NCBI GenBank assembly: GCA_964454295.1
Contig: CAYVTV010000062.1
Coordinates: forward strand, 1 to 18,028
Direction: 5' to 3'
Source: CAYVTV01 sp964454295
GTDB lineage: Bacteria; Bacteroidota; Bacteroidia; Bacteroidales; GCA-2748055
Length of the DNA stretch: 18,028 bases
Part shown: positions 1-7,618 of the stretch, piece by piece
How positions within the stretch are numbered: the stretch's first letter is position 1
Layout of the letters: each line of letters opens with the position of its first letter
Notes under the pieces: model-generated
Database searches by the model: none
Told to the model about the DNA's origin: nothing
The model's input: only the letters and a program-made list of their open reading frames with translations
Position numbers and translations under genes: made by a program

Positions 1-363
1 AAGACATATTCGGTATGCAGTAATATATCCATTGATTATGGGGTGATGGAGAAGGCAGATAACGTATATGTTTTTATTTCCGATTTTGGATGGTCGGATT
101 TGGGCACATGGGGATCATTATTTGATCTAAAGGAGAAGGATAAAAACAACAATGCCCTTGTTGGCGAGAACATTTTCCTGTATGATGTAAGTAATTCGCT
201 GGTAAGCGTATCAGAAGGAAAGTTAGTTGCCTTACAGGGGCTGGATAATTATATTGTTGTGGAAAGTAATGATTTCCTGTTAATCTGCCGTAAAAATGAT
301 GAACAACGGATAAAACAGATCGTTAATGATGTAAAATTAAAAAAAGGGGAGGATTATGTTTAA
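1..363 (+). CDS. manC: Mannose-1-phosphate guanylyltransferase, C-terminal part (5' end outside window)
   Basis: The reading frame is open from base 1, so only the last 120 residues are present. The fragment contains SIDYGVMEKADNVYVF followed by FGWSDLGTWGSL. This is the characteristic core of nucleotidyltransferases that make GDP-mannose from GTP and mannose-1-phosphate: the Asp/Tyr-Gly-hMEK segment and the W-S-D-h-G-T-W segment. After it comes the short beta-rich stretch (DNYIVVESNDFLLICRKNDEQRIKQIV) that usually ends this family before any isomerase domain. No phosphomannose isomerase cupin follows, so this is the single-domain form of about 360 residues. The product would feed GDP-mannose or GDP-fucose into surface glycan synthesis. 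The TAA stop at 361-363 overlaps the stop codon of the convergent gldN gene. A related sugar-nucleotide pyrophosphorylase cannot be fully excluded from the fragment. Confidence 0.85.
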   Translation, partial: KTYSVCSNISIDYGVMEKADNVYVFISDFGWSDLGTWGSLFDLKEKDKNNNALVGENIFLYDVSNSLVSVSEGKLVALQGLDNYIVVESNDFLLICRKNDEQRIKQIVNDVKLKKGEDYV

Positions 364-1265
364 TACTCCCACAGGTCATGTTCGAATTCAAATATTGACT
401 GTTTTACTCTTTCGGCCTCATAAAGGATATCATCGCCCGTCATATAGTCAGGAATAAACCTGTTATCATAAACATTTGATTCTCCGAAGATATATGATGC
501 GAAACGTCTTTGGATAAAGATGTCATCAAATGAAATATTCTGTGAATCATTAAAGGGGTTGAACACCTCATGTTTGGCGAACAGTTCCCTGAATTCAGGG
601 AAATAGATCCAGAACAGGATTTCCGTGCTGACTTCCGGGGATACAGAGAGGTTACCACTGGCGTCAATAAGTGTTTTATTATACACTTTAAGTGGGGCAA
701 TGCCTACTATTCTTACCTGCATTGTTGAGTGCTGCTGGTCGAAATACCATTTTTCCTTTATAAGGAATTTTTTAACCAGGTGAGTACTTAACCGGACTTC
801 TTCATCGGGTGTTCCTGCAAAGAGAGTATCAGCACCAAGGGCACCGACTACTTCTTTTTCGCCTATCATAGTTTCTGTTGAAAAAAGATTATTCTTGTCA
901 TCTTTGAAAGCGTGGAGGTTATATTCTCTTATGCCGTGCATCATCAGACTAAAGAGGCTCATTCTTTTACCAATAGGGGACATTGGGTAATAGAGAGGCT
1001 GGTTCATCTTTTCCCTCAGGTCAATAATTCTCCAGATATCTTTTGCCCACATGACATCTGCTTCTCTTATGGGAACATAAGGGATAGGCTTTTTTTCGGG
1101 GATATGTATTTTTTCATACACATCTGTAATATTTAACGGAGTTCCTGACAACATGGGGTCGCCTGCCGCGGGCTGTGTTGTTTGAGTAACCCCTTGCTGC
1201 TGTGCAATTAATCCATGGGTGATGAGTAAACCCAATGCAACAGTTAATAGAGCAGATCTTTTCAT
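360..1265 (-). CDS. gldN: T9SS/gliding motility ring protein GldN (PorN)
   Basis: This 301-residue protein is the usual length for GldN/PorN. Residues 1-22 (MKRSALLTVALGLLITHGLIAQ) form a Sec signal peptide with a cleavage site before the Gln run. The mature part carries features I associate with the family: the VYEKIHIPEKKPIPYVPIRE segment, then DVMWAKDIWRIIDLREKMN, then SLFSLMMHGIREY, followed by a mixed alpha/beta domain ending in Trp-Glu-Tyr. In characterised T9SS, GldN binds GldK to form a large periplasmic ring under the outer membrane and contacts the GldM periplasmic domain. It is the last gene of the porP-gldK-gldL-gldM-gldN run, starting with ATG 14 bases after the gldM stop. Its own TAA stop interleaves with that of the convergent guanylyltransferase gene. 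Confidence 0.95.
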   Translation of the reverse strand: MKRSALLTVALGLLITHGLIAQQQGVTQTTQPAAGDPMLSGTPLNITDVYEKIHIPEKKPIPYVPIREADVMWAKDIWRIIDLREKMNQPLYYPMSPIGKRMSLFSLMMHGIREYNLHAFKDDKNNLFSTETMIGEKEVVGALGADTLFAGTPDEEVRLSTHLVKKFLIKEKWYFDQQHSTMQVRIVGIAPLKVYNKTLIDASGNLSVSPEVSTEILFWIYFPEFRELFAKHEVFNPFNDSQNISFDDIFIQRRFASYIFGESNVYDNRFIPDYMTGDDILYEAERVKQSIFEFEHDLWEY

Positions 1266-1279
1266 TATCTGTTTTTTAA

Positions 1280-2857
1280 TTATAGAATACTTAAAACGAT
1301 TGAATTCAGGGTCCTTGTTACGCCGTCAGGACCAATGGCTTTAATACTTTCAAATGTAACTCTCTGACCGGTTCTCAGCTGGGTGATGATTTCCATCTGA
1401 GGGCGGGTAAATTTATCTGAAGTTGATTTTTCAGTTCGCGTAAATCCTCCGGAGAGTACAGCAGACACAGTAAATTCTGTCACTGTAAAGTCCAGGTCAA
1501 AATCAAAATTTTTAAGTTCAGCGACGACACCCGGAGCACGGGTGAGGTCAGTGATACTGATAACTCCTTGTGATCGTCCGGCAACTACAGCTACAGGGTC
1601 GGGTACATTTTTAACCCTGAAATCACTTGCCCCCATAAATCTGCGTACTTTATCAATAGTTGCAAAAACTCTTACAGAAACCACCTCTCCTTCAGGTCCC
1701 GGGCCGGGTATGACTTCCCAGTCTCTTCCGGGGACTCTTGATATCTTACCTTTTGTAATCTCGACCTGTAAATCTTCCTTGGGGACACCAGAGACAGATA
1801 CGGATACGGGGTTGTTGACCGCGCGGTAGAAAACATTCATTTTGGTGGGGGAGACAACAGCACTTGCTTCAGCTACCTGGTATTCGTGTTTAAATTCACG
1901 GACAATGGCTGTTCCGTCGTCACCCAGCAGTCTGATAACTCCACTCCATTGTTTAACACCTGTAGTTGCGGTATTACCTGTAAATATACCTTTTCCGTTA
2001 ACAATGGGAAGTTTCTGTCCTCCCACAAGTATTTCAGGATCCCGGGTGGAGTCGAATGCAGCAAGATAAACCTGTGCTTTGTATTCCTGACCCTTAAACA
2101 CATAATCAGAGTTTGCAATAACAACAGGTTCTATGACATTAAATTTAAAGGCTCCTGCGTCGATCTGGCTGAGGAGGTAATTAAGAATTTCTGATTCAGC
2201 ATTCCGCACATCACTCTGCATCTTCGATAAAATAGTTATAACCGAAGCCAGAGGAAGGTGTTCAAAGTAGAGGGATTCCCAGGGGTGTGACACTCCTTTT
2301 TTGTCGGGAGGCGGGTCGGAGGTATCGAGTCCGCTTTCAACAGAAGCTACTATGGCTGCATAATTTACTGTATCATCAATTAGGTCGATAAGGTATTCCC
2401 GATGTGCTTTGATTTTATCTCTCAGGTCAGAACCTTTTTTATTCAGGATCATTATTTCAGCGGGCACGTTATTATTATCTTTCCCTTTGACGTGATGAAG
2501 AGCGACTTCTCCGTCTTCCAGAATTGCCTCAGTGTTGGGCCCTTCGGATGTTAATACTATTTCCTTTTTACACTCCTGCATGAAATCATAAAGTTGCTGG
2601 GATCTTTCTCTTACCTCTTTTGCTTTATTGATCCATTCTTCCACCTTAACGGGGTTCAGCTGGTATGCTTCATCGAAGCTGCCGTAGAGGCTTTGGTTTT
2701 TAGCAAAGAAGTTGGTTGTTGTCTTTGTAAGACCGTCATCCACGAGAATGAAGGCATCAAGAACGTCTTTTGACACATTAAGTGCAAGCAATGCTGTAAG
2801 CACCAAATACATCATGCCGATCATTTTTTGCCTGGGTGTTTCCTTACCGTGAGCCAT
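1280..2857 (-). CDS. gldM: T9SS motor protein GldM (PorM)
   Basis: This 525-residue protein starts MAHGKETPRQKMIGMMYLV, the highly conserved GldM N-terminus. One transmembrane helix (about residues 12-30) follows directly, including Arg9, the residue in this position thought to matter for motor function in Flavobacterium johnsoniae GldM. The rest is periplasmic: a helical domain to about residue 220, then beta-rich domains that match the four-domain rod (D1-D4) known for GldM/PorM. In the T9SS a GldM dimer sits inside a GldL pentamer. It transmits proton-driven rotation or conformational change across the periplasm to the GldK/GldN ring. The ATG lies 21 bases downstream of the gldL stop, and gldN follows after 14 bases. 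The length is normal for the family, and no frameshift or missing segment was seen. Confidence 0.96.
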   Translation of the reverse strand: MAHGKETPRQKMIGMMYLVLTALLALNVSKDVLDAFILVDDGLTKTTTNFFAKNQSLYGSFDEAYQLNPVKVEEWINKAKEVRERSQQLYDFMQECKKEIVLTSEGPNTEAILEDGEVALHHVKGKDNNNVPAEIMILNKKGSDLRDKIKAHREYLIDLIDDTVNYAAIVASVESGLDTSDPPPDKKGVSHPWESLYFEHLPLASVITILSKMQSDVRNAESEILNYLLSQIDAGAFKFNVIEPVVIANSDYVFKGQEYKAQVYLAAFDSTRDPEILVGGQKLPIVNGKGIFTGNTATTGVKQWSGVIRLLGDDGTAIVREFKHEYQVAEASAVVSPTKMNVFYRAVNNPVSVSVSGVPKEDLQVEITKGKISRVPGRDWEVIPGPGPEGEVVSVRVFATIDKVRRFMGASDFRVKNVPDPVAVVAGRSQGVISITDLTRAPGVVAELKNFDFDLDFTVTEFTVSAVLSGGFTRTEKSTSDKFTRPQMEIITQLRTGQRVTFESIKAIGPDGVTRTLNSIVLSIL

Positions 2858-2878
2858 AATAGAGAATTCTTATTGTGG

Positions 2879-3844
2879 TTATTTTTTGGATATCACACTC
2901 ATAGCAGAGAGCATGCTACCGTATATATTATTAAGTTCGGAAAGGTTATGGCTGAGCTTACCAATTTCTTCCTTATACTTCTGGGTTTCTTCAACAGACA
3001 CCCTGAGGTTTTTGATCATATCATCAAGGCCTTTGTACAGGCTTTCGGTGTCTTTGATATGGGTTTGACTGTCATTGACCTGTACTTCGTAGGAGGAGTT
3101 GAGAGCAGCAAGATTTTTATTCAGGTTACTCAGTTGGTCGCTGAATTGTTTATGACCTTCCGAAATGGTTGAATAATCAGCTTTCACGGTATTGGTCATT
3201 TCATGATATGAGGCAGTGAGGTCAGCACTCGACTGGGTAAATTTTTGTGCTACTTCCTGTCCTGATTTATCGATCAGTTCGGCTGATTTTTTATATGAAG
3301 ATGTCAAACCTGATACAGAATCGTTCAGTTCACCGGTGAATTGTGAATAGGCATTGGTTACTGAGTTAATTGACTCTGAAGCGTTCTTCATATTACTAAG
3401 GTATTCCTTAGTTGCAACAGTAGCAGCGGTCAGGTCGGCGAGATTTTTAGTATTATCGCTCAGGCTCGATAATCCGGTGCTCAGGTTTTTAATGGTGTCG
3501 GGGCTGATGGAGGCTTCTTTAAAGAGCTCATCAAATTTCTGCAATCCGACACCTCTTCCGGCAAGTTCTCCCTCTCTGCTTTCTTCGAGTTCGTCCGGGT
3601 CGGTCATTCCTGCAAGTTCAGGATATACCAGGGTCCAGTCGAGTTCCTCATGTGGAGGCTCGAAGGCGGAGAAGAAGAAGATTATAGCTTCCGTAGAAAG
3701 GCCTAAGGTGATCATAAGGCCAGCCATCGGCCAGTGCATAATTTTAAACATGGCTCCGATGATAACGACGGAAGCGCCGATACCATATAATTTAGCCATA
3801 AAATTTTTCCAGCCGGAACTTTGAACAATATCAGCAATACTCAT
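2879..3844 (-). CDS. gldL: T9SS motor protein GldL (PorL)
   Basis: This 321-residue inner-membrane protein has two N-terminal transmembrane helices (about residues 17-36 and 41-60) and a long, Ser/Asn/Lys-rich coiled coil to the end. Conserved family landmarks are visible: YGIGASVVIIGAMFKIMHWP, then LGLSTEAIIFFFSAFEPP, then LDWTLVYPELAG. Lys34, His37 and Glu52 are ionisable residues in or next to the membrane. They probably correspond to the residues implicated in proton use in F. johnsoniae GldL. GldL forms the pentameric stator-like ring around the GldM helices and converts proton-motive force into work for secretion or gliding. The gene starts with ATG 18 bases after gldK stops and ends 21 bases before gldM. 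The long coiled-coil tail resembles P. gingivalis PorL (a comparison from memory). Confidence 0.95.
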   Translation of the reverse strand: MSIADIVQSSGWKNFMAKLYGIGASVVIIGAMFKIMHWPMAGLMITLGLSTEAIIFFFSAFEPPHEELDWTLVYPELAGMTDPDELEESREGELAGRGVGLQKFDELFKEASISPDTIKNLSTGLSSLSDNTKNLADLTAATVATKEYLSNMKNASESINSVTNAYSQFTGELNDSVSGLTSSYKKSAELIDKSGQEVAQKFTQSSADLTASYHEMTNTVKADYSTISEGHKQFSDQLSNLNKNLAALNSSYEVQVNDSQTHIKDTESLYKGLDDMIKNLRVSVEETQKYKEEIGKLSHNLSELNNIYGSMLSAMSVISKK

Positions 3845-3862
3845 AGTACAGGTTTTTAAAAA

Positions 3863-5227
3863 TTAATTAGCTCCAAGATAAGAACGGACACAACGGAATC
3901 CGATATATGATTTGGCTGTATCCTGGTATTCATAGTCCCTTACACTATTTTGAAGGAAGTATGCAACGTCTTTCCATGATCCGCCACGGATGACTTTTCT
4001 TTTCATCACGGGAGGATCGTCAGGTTTAGCGTTATATTTATAGTCAGGGTTCATATTATGGGAGAACATATATGCAGATTCGTCATATGCATTGGCGGTC
4101 CATTCAGCCACATTACCGGCCATATCGTAAAGTCCGAATTCATTCGGTGAGTACGTCCCCACCCTTTGTGTAATGAGGGCTCCATCGTCGATATAATTTC
4201 CTCTCAGGGGCTTGAAATTGGCTACAAAACATCCCAGCTGGTTTCGGGTATAGGGGCCTCCCCAGGGATACATGCTTAGTTTAAGGTTTCCTCTTGCGGC
4301 ATATTCCCATTCTGCTTCAACAGGTAGCCGGTAATCCTGGACAAAAGGTTGTCCGGACTGGCGCAGTGCAGCATTAAGAAATTGAGTTCTCCAGATGCAG
4401 AATGCTGTGGCCTGTTTCCAGTTCACTCCGACAACAGGATAGTTATCATAGGAGGGATGCCAGAAATACATATTAGCATAAGGTTCATTAAATGAATAGG
4501 TAAAATCAGCGATCCAGCAAAGAGTATCAGGATATACATTTACTTCATCCCTGAACACAAAAGATTGTCTTCCCTGTACGGGTTCCTCTGTGCCATCAGG
4601 TTTTGTGACAGTACCCTCGTACTGCTGGGTTTTAAAATTGTAGCGGTTAGATTTTTTAGCGGCCTGCTGCAAGTCTATCCAGTAATAGGTGTAAATCAGT
4701 TTTTCAACAGCAAGTTCTTTCCTGTTATAGAATTGTGCATCGCCGGTATAATAAATTCCGATTCTTTCGATAGCGGCTTCGATATTTCCATCCCGGTCTT
4801 TTTTTGGATCGAGACTTGTATTCCAGTTGATAATAGGGGATTCCTGTCCGTTTTTATTCATTACGAGAGGATTACCTTCATCATCCTTGATAAAAAAGTC
4901 TTCGATCTGATCATCAACAAGGGCTTGCCTGATAAGAGAATCTCTTATCCAATATACAAACTGACGGTATTCATTATTGATAATCTCTGTTTCATCCATC
5001 CAGAAAGCATCAACAGACACAGTTTTAGAGCTTGCGTTCTGGGCAAACGTTACGTCCTGATCGCTGGGTCCCATGAGAAAAGCTCCCTGAGGGATGAATA
5101 CCATCCCATACGGATCTGGTTCTGCATATGCTTTTCGGCCGGGGACACCGACCAATTCCCCGTTATTATAATTGGTACAGCTGCTAATAATGGCTAACAG
5201 AAACAGCAAGGGAAATAGATTTTTCAT
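3863..5227 (-). CDS. gldK: T9SS/gliding lipoprotein GldK (PorK)
   Basis: I place the start at the ATG ending at base 5227. This gives 454 residues beginning MKNLFPLLFLLAIISSC, a textbook lipoprotein signal with Cys17 as the lipid-modified residue. An in-frame ATG 63 bases upstream would put a basic 21-residue extension ahead of that signal and is less likely. The mature protein has the formylglycine-generating-enzyme (FGE/sulfatase-modifying) fold. Landmarks in order are GMVFIPQGAFLMG, FWMDETEIINNEYRQFVYW, RLPVEAEWEYAARG, EFGLYDMAGNVAEWTANAY, RKVIRGGSWKD and YIGFRCVR. There is a large insertion between the second and third, as is usual in GldK. GldK is thought to be structural: with GldN it forms the periplasmic ring anchored to the outer membrane. 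It follows porP after a 79-base AT-rich leader, with gldL next after 18 bases. Confidence 0.94.
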   Translation of the reverse strand: MKNLFPLLFLLAIISSCTNYNNGELVGVPGRKAYAEPDPYGMVFIPQGAFLMGPSDQDVTFAQNASSKTVSVDAFWMDETEIINNEYRQFVYWIRDSLIRQALVDDQIEDFFIKDDEGNPLVMNKNGQESPIINWNTSLDPKKDRDGNIEAAIERIGIYYTGDAQFYNRKELAVEKLIYTYYWIDLQQAAKKSNRYNFKTQQYEGTVTKPDGTEEPVQGRQSFVFRDEVNVYPDTLCWIADFTYSFNEPYANMYFWHPSYDNYPVVGVNWKQATAFCIWRTQFLNAALRQSGQPFVQDYRLPVEAEWEYAARGNLKLSMYPWGGPYTRNQLGCFVANFKPLRGNYIDDGALITQRVGTYSPNEFGLYDMAGNVAEWTANAYDESAYMFSHNMNPDYKYNAKPDDPPVMKRKVIRGGSWKDVAYFLQNSVRDYEYQDTAKSYIGFRCVRSYLGAN

Positions 5228-5306
5228 AGCGAATTTTATTTGCGAAAAGTTACAAATTTTTTTCAAGGTTAAATTATAAAAAAACTTCATAAAAATAATG
5301 AAATTA

Positions 5307-6245
5307 TTATAAAAATCTTACACTCTTATATTTTTGTGGTGTTTTATCCAAACTAAGGTCAAAACAATAATTTAATGAAAACTCATGCGAACCATCACTA
5401 TATTTGCCTATTCTGGAGGTTACAAAGTCATATGAATAGGTCACTCCCACTCCGTTAAAAAGTTCGATTCCCAATATACCCACTATGGCATCTCCGGCAC
5501 GATATGAAACGCCGCCCCATAGTTTTTTATTGTATCTGACCATGGTACTCACATAAAGCTGGTTTGCATTTCCATCTGACTTAAGCACAAAAGAAGGCAT
5601 TACCTCATAAAGAGGATTCATCAGTTGAAGCTTGTAACCCGCTGTAGCATAGTAATGTCTGACCATATACGGAGTTGCATCCTGGTACCTTATACGTGCC
5701 TGATTCAAATGGGTTGTAGAAATTCCAAAAAAAAGCTGTTCGGAACGATAAAAAAATCCCAGACCCATATCAAATGCGACTCTCGACTCATTGTTTTTGG
5801 GGATATAAGGATCGCCTTCCACTGAACCCAATCCTGCGGGAATATTCCACTCGGGCGCAATAGCCTTGTTCAGTATGCCCATGTTCAGTCCTATTCCAAG
5901 TTTGCCTGAACCAATATCTATACGGTATGCATAGGATACACCCAGGCTAAGATCAGTGTTGAAACCATAACTGTCGTTTAATATTGAAAGTGACGCTCCA
6001 TGATTTGCTCCGAGCAAGCTGAAAGAGCCGTTGGCATTAAAAAATGAAGTAGAAGGAGCCCCCTTGAATCCGACCCATTGTTCCCTGTGCACTGCAGTGA
6101 GACATATTTTATCCATACTGCCGGCTGCCCCGGGATTAAAATAGTTCAGCACATTGGTATTCTGGCTGAATTCCGGATCCTGCTGGGGAAATACATACCC
6201 GCAGTATATATTTAATATAACTAATATAATTAGTACTGACCTCAA
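5307..6245 (-). CDS. porP: PorP/SprF family outer-membrane protein of the T9SS
   Basis: The protein has 312 residues. Residues 1-20 form a signal peptide, followed by the family's typical opening QDPEFSQNTNVLNYFNPGAAG, with its F-S-Q...N-P-A/G-x-A-G pattern. Family landmarks continue with HREQWVGFKGAPSTSFFNANGSF and the C-terminal GVTYSYDFVTSRIGKYSDGSHEFSLNY. The alternating strands fit an outer-membrane beta-barrel. Such proteins accompany the GldK-N ring (PorP) or help secrete SprB-like adhesins (SprF). The position directly ahead of gldKLMN favours the PorP role. No ATG can start this frame: an in-frame stop lies at 6258-6260 and the signal peptide begins at a TTG codon (6243-6245), which I take as the start. 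The 200 bases upstream (6246-6445) hold no gene I can support and presumably carry the operon promoter, but I saw no convincing TAnnTTTG element there. Confidence 0.9.
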   Translation of the reverse strand: MRSVLIILVILNIYCGYVFPQQDPEFSQNTNVLNYFNPGAAGSMDKICLTAVHREQWVGFKGAPSTSFFNANGSFSLLGANHGASLSILNDSYGFNTDLSLGVSYAYRIDIGSGKLGIGLNMGILNKAIAPEWNIPAGLGSVEGDPYIPKNNESRVAFDMGLGFFYRSEQLFFGISTTHLNQARIRYQDATPYMVRHYYATAGYKLQLMNPLYEVMPSFVLKSDGNANQLYVSTMVRYNKKLWGGVSYRAGDAIVGILGIELFNGVGVTYSYDFVTSRIGKYSDGSHEFSLNYCFDLSLDKTPQKYKSVRFL

Positions 6246-6445
6246 AAAAATAACAGTTTAGTTTCTGTTTGTTGTTTATCGCACGGTACAAGTGAGAATA
6301 TCCTGCTAAAGTAAAGAAAAATATTGCTATGTAACAAATTTTATTAACATAATATTGTTGATAACGGTATTTTGCCACATCGTTAAAACCGGATTTAATT
6401 TAACAAATTAGTCTGAATACTTAAAAGAGTTTACTGTTCGTCAAA

Positions 6446-7603
6446 TCAGTGAAATCTTGTGTATGCCTTCAGCCAGCGATCGGGGATATCCTGGTTGCAT
6501 GCCTGAAGATAATCCTTATAGGTACAGGAAATAATAATGTTATTTCCTGATGCTTTGTCAGCGACCGGCAGTTCCATCCACCACCTGTCGGAGCGGGTAC
6601 TTTTATAAAATATAAGTTTATGCTTCAGTTCACCGAGGTTCACGATATATTTTTTATTACCGGGTCTATCGGCCTTTTCATTCATTTTCAGGGAGAAACC
6701 TTCCATAAAATACCATATTGCCTGGGCTGTGAGATGGGAAGTGTGGTCGTTAATATCGTTTTCAGGGGAAAGTTCAAAAAATCCAATACCTTCAATTTTT
6801 GTTGCTGTACCGGCATACCTGGCTATCTGACATAATTCGTGTCCGTAAAATCCGTTGGGTGAAGGAATGGTTACTCCCGGGGCATCAGAATGTCTGACAG
6901 AACACATGTCAATGCTTAAAAACCCGGTGTCTCTCAGGTATGGCTCTATCCCTGAAAGGTCAGTACGGGCAGTTCCCAGCCTGACACATTCGTAGCCTCT
7001 TTTTTCCAGCTGGTCGATGATCTTAGTATGGGAAAAATAGACCTGATGACCCAGATTAAAAAAATTAAAATCGGAAGGTTTTTTTCCACTGAGTATGATA
7101 TCGAGATAATTTGCTGAGGATATTTGTTTTTCCTTATAACCGAAATCGATACGGGCATCAATGGAACCCAGGGTAAAAGATGTGCCGGGTATTTCAAAAG
7201 CTTTAACAATACCATGGGTAAGATCCTGGCTTCCCCCTATGAATACGGGAACCACATCTTTTGTGCGTAATTCGGAAGTAAGGTCTCTTAATGCAAAATA
7301 GGTATCATTTATATTCCCGGTGATTTTTATATTACCCAGGTCAATAACAGAGACTTTTCTGTTAAGGGAACTCAGCTGGTAAAGTTTTGACCTTACGTGG
7401 TCGGGCGCCGAAGACGATCCTTTTATAACAGCATTTTGATCTTCAGGTACCCCTATTATGGCGAGGTCATATTTTTCAATATTCTTCACCGGAGTGTCAG
7501 GAGTATGAATACGTAATGACCTGCTGAAGGTGAGGTTCCCGGGCACCATGTGAAAATCAGGTTTTTCAAGGCTTACCGGGTTAAAATAATCGTTTAGGTT
7601 CAT
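6446..7603 (-). CDS. Arginase/ureohydrolase-fold protein with degenerate metal site
   Basis: This 385-residue protein follows the ureohydrolase layout of arginase, agmatinase and formimidoylglutamase, but most metal ligands are changed. The GGDHS motif reads GGSQD (123-127), placing Gln126 where the first His ligand belongs. DAHxD reads DARID (149-153), with Arg151 replacing His but both Asp kept. The SxDxD motif reads SIDMCSV (230-236), with Asp232 kept and Cys234 in place of Asp. The late Glu, in FFELSPEND, is retained as Glu277. A two-Mn arginase centre therefore seems unlikely. From memory, Bacteroidota commonly carry such a protein, often labelled formimidoylglutamase, near topA and the gld genes. 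It may be a pseudoenzyme, bind a different metal, or have another activity. It starts 15 bases after topA stops, so the two are probably cotranscribed. No histidine-degradation gene is nearby. Confidence 0.85.
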   Translation of the reverse strand: MNLNDYFNPVSLEKPDFHMVPGNLTFSRSLRIHTPDTPVKNIEKYDLAIIGVPEDQNAVIKGSSSAPDHVRSKLYQLSSLNRKVSVIDLGNIKITGNINDTYFALRDLTSELRTKDVVPVFIGGSQDLTHGIVKAFEIPGTSFTLGSIDARIDFGYKEKQISSANYLDIILSGKKPSDFNFFNLGHQVYFSHTKIIDQLEKRGYECVRLGTARTDLSGIEPYLRDTGFLSIDMCSVRHSDAPGVTIPSPNGFYGHELCQIARYAGTATKIEGIGFFELSPENDINDHTSHLTAQAIWYFMEGFSLKMNEKADRPGNKKYIVNLGELKHKLIFYKSTRSDRWWMELPVADKASGNNIIISCTYKDYLQACNQDIPDRWLKAYTRFH

Positions 7604-7618
7604 TGATACAGTGGGATA

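Noticed and set aside
3354..3824. Open frame of about 156 codons opposite gldL
   Set aside because: The Ser/Leu-rich translation mirrors the coiled-coil coding sequence on the other strand, with no independent evidence of coding.
4565..5197. Open frame of about 210 codons on the plus strand, opposite gldK
   Set aside because: It lies wholly antisense to a well-supported gene, has no recognisable domain and no ribosome-binding or promoter context. It is best explained as a shadow of gldK codon use.
5228..5290. In-frame upstream ATG that would lengthen GldK by 21 residues
   Set aside because: It would place a basic, non-hydrophobic stretch before an otherwise perfect lipoprotein signal peptide. 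The start at 5227 gives the lipobox at Cys17, as expected for GldK.
5294..5308. Inverted repeat AATAAT-GAA-ATTATT at the porP stop as an attenuator or terminator
   Set aside because: An all-AT six-base stem in an AT-rich region; chance is the simpler explanation.
6396..6410. Inverted repeat TAATTT-AAC-AAATTA downstream of the arginase-fold gene as a terminator
   Set aside because: The stem is only six A/T pairs, with no G/C content and no clear T-run, so it is too weak to call.
6446..7603. Naming the arginase-fold gene hutG (formimidoylglutamase)
   Set aside because: Key metal ligands are substituted and no other histidine-utilisation gene is present, so the specific enzyme name is not supported.
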